From assembly GCF_003001995.1 (NCBI RefSeq), contig NZ_PVNB01000002.1:1-64000 (forward strand): a DNA stretch of 64,000 bases. The letters are read 5' to 3'. Source of the stretch: Orenia metallireducens (GTDB taxonomy: Bacteria > Bacillota > Halanaerobiia > Halobacteroidales > Halobacteroidaceae). The notes beneath the pieces were generated by a model. It searched no databases. It worked only from the letters and a program-made list of their open reading frames with translations, and had not been told where the DNA came from. Below, piece by piece: positions 60,172-64,000 of this stretch (position 1 is the stretch's first letter; each line of letters begins with the position of its first letter). Position numbers and translations under genes: made by a program.

Positions 60172-60206
60172 TATAGTAGTCTATTTGGGATAAAGGAGGA
60201 GTAAAG

Positions 60207-60827
60207 ATGCCCACAGATACATTTTTTAATCTAGGAGAAGATAAAAGAGAGAGGGTGATTAAAGCTGCTATTGATGAATTTGCCAAATATCCTTATCATA
60301 AGTCAAGTATTAATCGTATAGTAAAGAAGGCAGATATAGCCAAAGGTAGTTTTTATCAATATTTTGCTGACAAATCAGATATATTCAAATATATAATAGA
60401 TTTATTAATGGAAAAGGAGTTTGCTTATTCAGAAGAGATTATGAATAATTTTAAAGCATTGAATTTTTTTGATACATTGAAGATAATCTGTATAAAGTTG
60501 ATTGATTATTATAAAGAAAATTTAAAATTAGTCGATGTCTGGGTTAATTTTTTGAAGATGGATGACAATGATTTTAAGGGGAAGATATTACAGGGTATAA
60601 TTGAACAGAGTGATAGCTTCTTTAAGGAACTATTGTTTGAAGGTGTGCAAAGAGGTGAGATAGACAATAAAATTGATTTAGATTTAACTGCGCATCTGCT
60701 AACTGGTCTGATTATGGGAATGCTTGATAAAGTATCAAATAATTACAAAGAAGAAGGAGATATTGAAAAATTTTTTGATAAGATTGATGAAATATTAGAA
60801 ATAATTGAGAATGGAATTAAGAACTAA
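60207..60827 (+). CDS. TetR-family regulator of ABC exporter
   Basis: 206 residues. HTH at about 10-55 (KRERVIKAAIDEFAKYPYHK, SINRIVKKADIAKGSFYQYF); helical ligand domain after. Paralogue of 51852-52481. AAAGGAGGAG RBS. Preceded by two matching palindromes that overlap the promoter region, so it probably represses itself and the downstream exporter genes. Confidence 0.92.
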   Translation: MPTDTFFNLGEDKRERVIKAAIDEFAKYPYHKSSINRIVKKADIAKGSFYQYFADKSDIFKYIIDLLMEKEFAYSEEIMNNFKALNFFDTLKIICIKLIDYYKENLKLVDVWVNFLKMDDNDFKGKILQGIIEQSDSFFKELLFEGVQRGEIDNKIDLDLTAHLLTGLIMGMLDKVSNNYKEEGDIEKFFDKIDEILEIIENGIKN

Positions 60828-60887
60828 GATTGAGTTTAAGTCTAAGTAAAGAAGATTTAAATTTTGACTTAGCCTTAAACTCAATCT
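60827..60887. repeat. long hairpin of AAGTCTAAGT family
   Basis: 21-base arms AGATTGAGTTTAAGTCTAAG... and ...TTAGCCTTAAACTCAATCT around a 19-base loop. Immediately after the TetR stop and before the exporter RBS. May act as an RNA hairpin in the operon message. Confidence 0.7.
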
Positions 60888-60909
60888 CAATAAGAAGGAG
60901 GAGTAAATT

Positions 60910-61599
60910 ATGTCCTTATTAAAGCTACAAGGTGTAAAAAAGATTTATCAGCAGGGGAGGGTTGAAGTAGAGGCTTTACGAGGAATAGATTTAGAGATTG
61001 AAGCAGGAGAGTTTACCTCTATTGGAGGACCCTCAGGTTCAGGAAAGACAACCCTATTAAATATGATAGGTTGTTTGCATAGACCAACTATAGGGCAGAT
61101 TATCTTTGATGGAGATGAGATTGAAAAATTACCTAAAGAAGAATTAGCGATGTTAAGAAGGCATAATCTTGGTTTTATCTTTCAAGACTATAACTTGATT
61201 CCTGTATTAACAGTTTATGAAAATGTTGAATTGGCTCTAAGATTATTAGGTGATGTGGAGAAGAAAGAGATTAAAGAAAGAGTGGTAAATATTCTAAAAT
61301 CAGTTGGTTTAGGAGACTATATTAATCGTAAGCCCAATGAATTATCAGGAGGGCAGAAGCAAAGGGTTTCTATTGCTAGGGCTTTAGTAAAAGAGCCTAA
61401 GTTAGTATTAGCTGATGAGCCAACAGCTAATCTGGATTCTAAAACCAGTGAGGATGTATTAGAAGTAATGCTAGAGATGAATCAAAAACTAACTACTACC
61501 TTTATCTTCTCTACCCATGACCCACAGGTGATGGAATATGCTAAAAGATTATTGACTTTAAAGGATGGGAAAATTATTGAAGATAGAAAGAACAGTTGA
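60910..61599 (+). CDS. ABC exporter ATPase (LolD/MacB type)
   Basis: 229 residues. Walker A GPSGSGKTTLLN, Q-loop FIFQDYNLIPVLTVYENVEL, signature LSGGQKQRVSIARAL, Walker B LVLADEPTANLDS, switch His in FSTHDP. Family of the MacB/LolD/FtsE group: exports lipoproteins, peptides or drugs with FtsX-like permeases. AGGAGGAG RBS. Forms an exporter with the two permeases downstream. Confidence 0.95.
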   Translation: MSLLKLQGVKKIYQQGRVEVEALRGIDLEIEAGEFTSIGGPSGSGKTTLLNMIGCLHRPTIGQIIFDGDEIEKLPKEELAMLRRHNLGFIFQDYNLIPVLTVYENVELALRLLGDVEKKEIKERVVNILKSVGLGDYINRKPNELSGGQKQRVSIARALVKEPKLVLADEPTANLDSKTSEDVLEVMLEMNQKLTTTFIFSTHDPQVMEYAKRLLTLKDGKIIEDRKNS

Positions 61600-61720
61600 T
61601 AGTTGTTAGCTAAAAGGCAAAAGAATAAAGAGCGATAAATAATGAATTCTAAGTTAGGAGTTAATAGCTAATTATTTTTGAACTTAACTATCAACTGTAC
61701 ACTGTAAACTGAATTTACGG
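61594..61720. repeat. inverted quasi-repeats between ATPase and permease
   Basis: CAGTTGATAGTT on the left overlaps the ATPase stop. The right end reads AACTATCAACTGTACACTGT then AAACTG. Inside, GTTAGGAGTTAATAGCT repeats in related words. About 125 bp in the middle of an operon. Confidence 0.65.
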
Positions 61721-61730
61721 AGGTGGAAGA

Positions 61731-62978
61731 ATGTTTTTAGCTAAGTTGGCTTTGAAAAATTTAACTAGGCATAAGCGGAGGGTATTGATTACTGCTTCTA
61801 TCATTGCTTTGGGGATGGCTATGTTTTTAATTTATGATTCAATTCAAACTGGATTAAATGAATTATCCTTTGCTAACATTATAAATTTAGAAACTGGCCA
61901 TATTCAAGTAGTTGATAAAGAATATTGGGAGCAACGTGAAAAGCTACCCTTAAAAAATTTAATAGCTCAGTCAGAAAATCTAAGCTCTGTAATTAAAGAG
62001 ATTCCCTATTTTAAAGCAGCTACACCCCAATTAAAATTTTCTGCCAATTTAAATAATGGGATTGATCAATTACCAGTGCTTGCTTGTGGGATAGATAGTA
62101 TGACTTACAGTCAGGTATTTACCACTAAAGATTATATAATCGAGGGTTCTATGTTTAATCAAGGGAAGCAAGAAACGATTTTAGGAAAGAAGTTAGCTAA
62201 TTTAATGGACCTTAAGGTAGGCGACTATCTAACCTTAATCTTTAAGACCAAGACCAATACCTTTAATACTATTGACCTTAAGATAACAGGATTATTACAG
62301 ACCAATAATCCTAAAATCAATGAGAATTTAGTCTATCTACCTTTAAGCCTTGCTCAACAATCCTTAAATTTAGAAGGTAAGATAACTGGAATGACAATTA
62401 GATTAAAGGAGGATGGAGTAGCCCAGCAGGTAAGTGAAGATTTGAATCAGAGCTTAGCGTCTCTAGATAATAAGTTAGCTGCTCATTCTTGGCGTGCTTC
62501 TGCTGGAGAAGTAATTGCAATGAGCAAAGCAGAAACAGCAGAAAAATTAACTATTATGTCCTTAATCTTATTAATGGCTGCTGTAGGAATTGTGAACACT
62601 ATCATTTTATCCTCTTTGGAAAGAACTAAAGAGATAGGAATGATGAAGGCTTTAGGTTTAAAGGAAAACGAGATTATCTTTATCTTTATGGTCGAAGCTA
62701 TGGGAATAGGTTTAATTGGTGCAATCCTTGGTTCCTTACTAGGAAGTCTAGTTATTTTATACTTTAATCTTTATGGAATTAATTTGACAGCTTTGCTAGG
62801 TGGTGTAGGAGATTGGGGACTACCAGTTATGGGGCGTTTATATGGTTATTGGAATTTAAGTGCCTTTATCTTTGTAATTGCATTTGGGGTAATTATTTCA
62901 TTATTATCCAGTATTCTGCCAGCTCGTTGGGTAGCGCGTAAAGACCCAATAGAAGCAATGTATGGTATTCATAATTAA
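61731..62978 (+). CDS. ABC exporter permease (FtsX/MacB fold)
   Basis: 415 residues. Helix 1 (about 18-40), an extracytoplasmic MacB-PCD domain (about 42-270: SQVFTTKDYIIEGSMF, ILGKKLANLMDLKVGDYLTL), then three helices ending LSSILPARWVARKDPIEAM. The SLERTKEIGMMKALGLKENE segment before helix 3 is characteristic of FtsX permeases. Partner of the ATPase at 60910. GGAGGTGG RBS. Confidence 0.93.
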   Translation: MFLAKLALKNLTRHKRRVLITASIIALGMAMFLIYDSIQTGLNELSFANIINLETGHIQVVDKEYWEQREKLPLKNLIAQSENLSSVIKEIPYFKAATPQLKFSANLNNGIDQLPVLACGIDSMTYSQVFTTKDYIIEGSMFNQGKQETILGKKLANLMDLKVGDYLTLIFKTKTNTFNTIDLKITGLLQTNNPKINENLVYLPLSLAQQSLNLEGKITGMTIRLKEDGVAQQVSEDLNQSLASLDNKLAAHSWRASAGEVIAMSKAETAEKLTIMSLILLMAAVGIVNTIILSSLERTKEIGMMKALGLKENEIIFIFMVEAMGIGLIGAILGSLLGSLVILYFNLYGINLTALLGGVGDWGLPVMGRLYGYWNLSAFIFVIAFGVIISLLSSILPARWVARKDPIEAMYGIHN

Positions 62979-62991
62979 GGGGGTGAAATAA

Positions 62992-64000
62992 ATGAGTTAT
63001 TTGATTGATTTAGCAACTAAAAATTTATTTCGTAATAAATTAAGAAGTTTCATCTCAATTTTGGCAATTGCTCTGTCAGTAGCCTTGGTTGTCTTTGTTA
63101 AGGGGTTGGTAGGGGCTTTTATAGATAATATGTATTCCTTGCATATCCAATATCAAGCAGGAGATATCAAGATTATCGACCAAGAATATCAGAAAAAGGA
63201 ACGCTTACTCTCTTTAAATTATCCAGTGGATGGATTCAATGGTGGTGGAATTAAAGCGATGGAGGGTGAGTTAAAGAGGATTAAGGGAATAAAGAGGGTA
63301 ATCCCTCGTATCAAATTTGGAGCAGCAATCAGTACAGAGGATGAGATGATAAGAATGATGGGCTGGGGTGTTGAAGCAAGTAAGGAGCTAGAATTCACTA
63401 ATATCAAAGATAAATTAGTAGAAGGTAGGATGGTAAGAAGAGGGCAACGCGAAGTTGTTATGGGAGCAGATTTATTAAAGAAAATCGGCTTAAAGGTAGG
63501 AGATAAGACCACTATCTTGTATCAAACCTCCTTTGCTTCTTTTAAAGGGTCAACCTTTAAGATAGTAGGTAAGATAAAAAGTGGGTTAAAATTATTAGAT
63601 GAAGAGTTATTTTATCTTCCTTTAGATCAGGCACAGAAAATATTGGAGATGCCTGATATGGCAACAGATTTATTATTAGAAACAGATAATTATAGAGATT
63701 TGGAAGGTGTTTTAGCAAAGGTAGAGCAACTATTTAAAGATAAATCTGCTGATCAAAGATATTCTATTATACCCTGGGATAAAGGATATAGTATGATTGG
63801 TATGTTAAAGGTTGGAGAAAAAATTTATAATGGAATCTATATTTTTTTAGTTATACTAGGGGCCTTTGTAGTAATTAATACTATGATAATGATTGTTAAG
63901 GAACGTACTAAAGAGGTAGGAATGATGACTGCTTTAGGTGTGAAAAGTAAGGAGATACTTTCTATGTTCATCATAGAAGGGATTATAATGGGTATGGTAG
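62992..64000 (+). CDS. second ABC exporter permease, cut by window end
   Basis: 336 codons are open to the end of the window. MSYLIDLATKNLFRNKLRSF, helix 1, periplasmic-type domain (GGIKAMEGELKRIKGIKRVI; KIGLKVGDKTTILYQT), then VVINTMIMIVKERTKEVGMM with the family motif TALGVKSKEI. Starts 14 bases after the previous stop (GGGGGTG RBS). Paralogue of the preceding permease; the two probably form a heterodimer. Confidence 0.92.
   Translation, partial: MSYLIDLATKNLFRNKLRSFISILAIALSVALVVFVKGLVGAFIDNMYSLHIQYQAGDIKIIDQEYQKKERLLSLNYPVDGFNGGGIKAMEGELKRIKGIKRVIPRIKFGAAISTEDEMIRMMGWGVEASKELEFTNIKDKLVEGRMVRRGQREVVMGADLLKKIGLKVGDKTTILYQTSFASFKGSTFKIVGKIKSGLKLLDEELFYLPLDQAQKILEMPDMATDLLLETDNYRDLEGVLAKVEQLFKDKSADQRYSIIPWDKGYSMIGMLKVGEKIYNGIYIFLVILGAFVVINTMIMIVKERTKEVGMMTALGVKSKEILSMFIIEGIIMGMV

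Overview
The window is low-GC DNA (roughly 30% by eye) from an anaerobic, probably spore-forming Firmicute. It carries a SpoVT/AbrB regulator, several LysM proteins of spore-coat type, rubredoxin, a flavodiiron protein, a nickel CO-dehydrogenase family protein and many chemotaxis and PAS proteins. Lipoproteins, a secreted protein rich in beta-strand-like segments and a LolD/MacB-type exporter would fit a two-membrane lineage such as Halanaerobiales (Orenia-like). That placement is inference from gene content and codon usage; no rRNA, tRNA or CRISPR array was seen.

Layout. 0-9.4 kb is an accessory zone, mostly minus strand: a TagO/VasI-like secreted protein, small membrane proteins, a YqaE/Pmp3 proteolipid, a decayed prophage module (XRE repressor, Gam-like protein, truncated phage metallopeptidase), a degenerate peptide deformylase, two DJ-1/PfpI proteins and a LysE exporter. 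A roughly 210-bp repeat occurs twice here, and its edge motif lies upstream of four minus-strand genes. 9.6-13.6 kb holds a LysM protein and housekeeping-like enzymes (Nudix, LUD, cyclase-like, GNAT) plus an SH3/FxLYD-like protein. 13.8-23.1 kb is a redox and oxygen-defence island: CoA-disulfide-reductase-like enzyme, divergent CODH, DUF438-hemerythrin, flavodoxin, a chemoreceptor fused to hemerythrin, and a flavodiiron protein. 23-33.5 kb mixes small unknown genes, a PadR regulator, rubredoxin and an array of four tiny one-helix membrane peptides. 33.8-35.7 kb encodes a lipoprotein that looks like a metallopeptidase whose two glutamates have become glutamines. 37.3-42.2 kb holds spoVT and a glucose-type PTS locus (EIICB, GlcT antiterminator, EIIA, HPr) with a readable RAT/terminator leader. 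42.4-46.1 kb is an overlapping pair: a triple-PAS histidine kinase and a REC-HD-GYP response regulator. 46.6-52.5 kb includes an RsgA-like protein lacking two G motifs, a lipase-like hydrolase, msrA, a methyltransferase, hemolysin III and a TetR regulator. 53.2-59.9 kb is a surface module: a beta-helix lipoprotein, a very acidic and Tyr-rich lipoprotein sharing the same fibronectin-like domain, and a secreted strand-rich protein. 60-64 kb is a TetR-controlled ABC exporter running off the window edge.

Two themes stand out. First, many intergenic gaps hold short dispersed repeats: a family with a conserved edge (consensus about TATGGGTATATTGCGACA), palindromes built on AAGTCTAAGT, and locus-specific stretches of 7-8-bp quasi-repeats arranged as inverted repeats. 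Second, several proteins keep a recognisable fold but lack catalytic or metal-binding residues (deformylase, cyclase, RsgA, gluzincin-like lipoprotein, CODH), suggesting repurposed paralogues. Most genes end in clear hairpin terminators, so transcription units are short.
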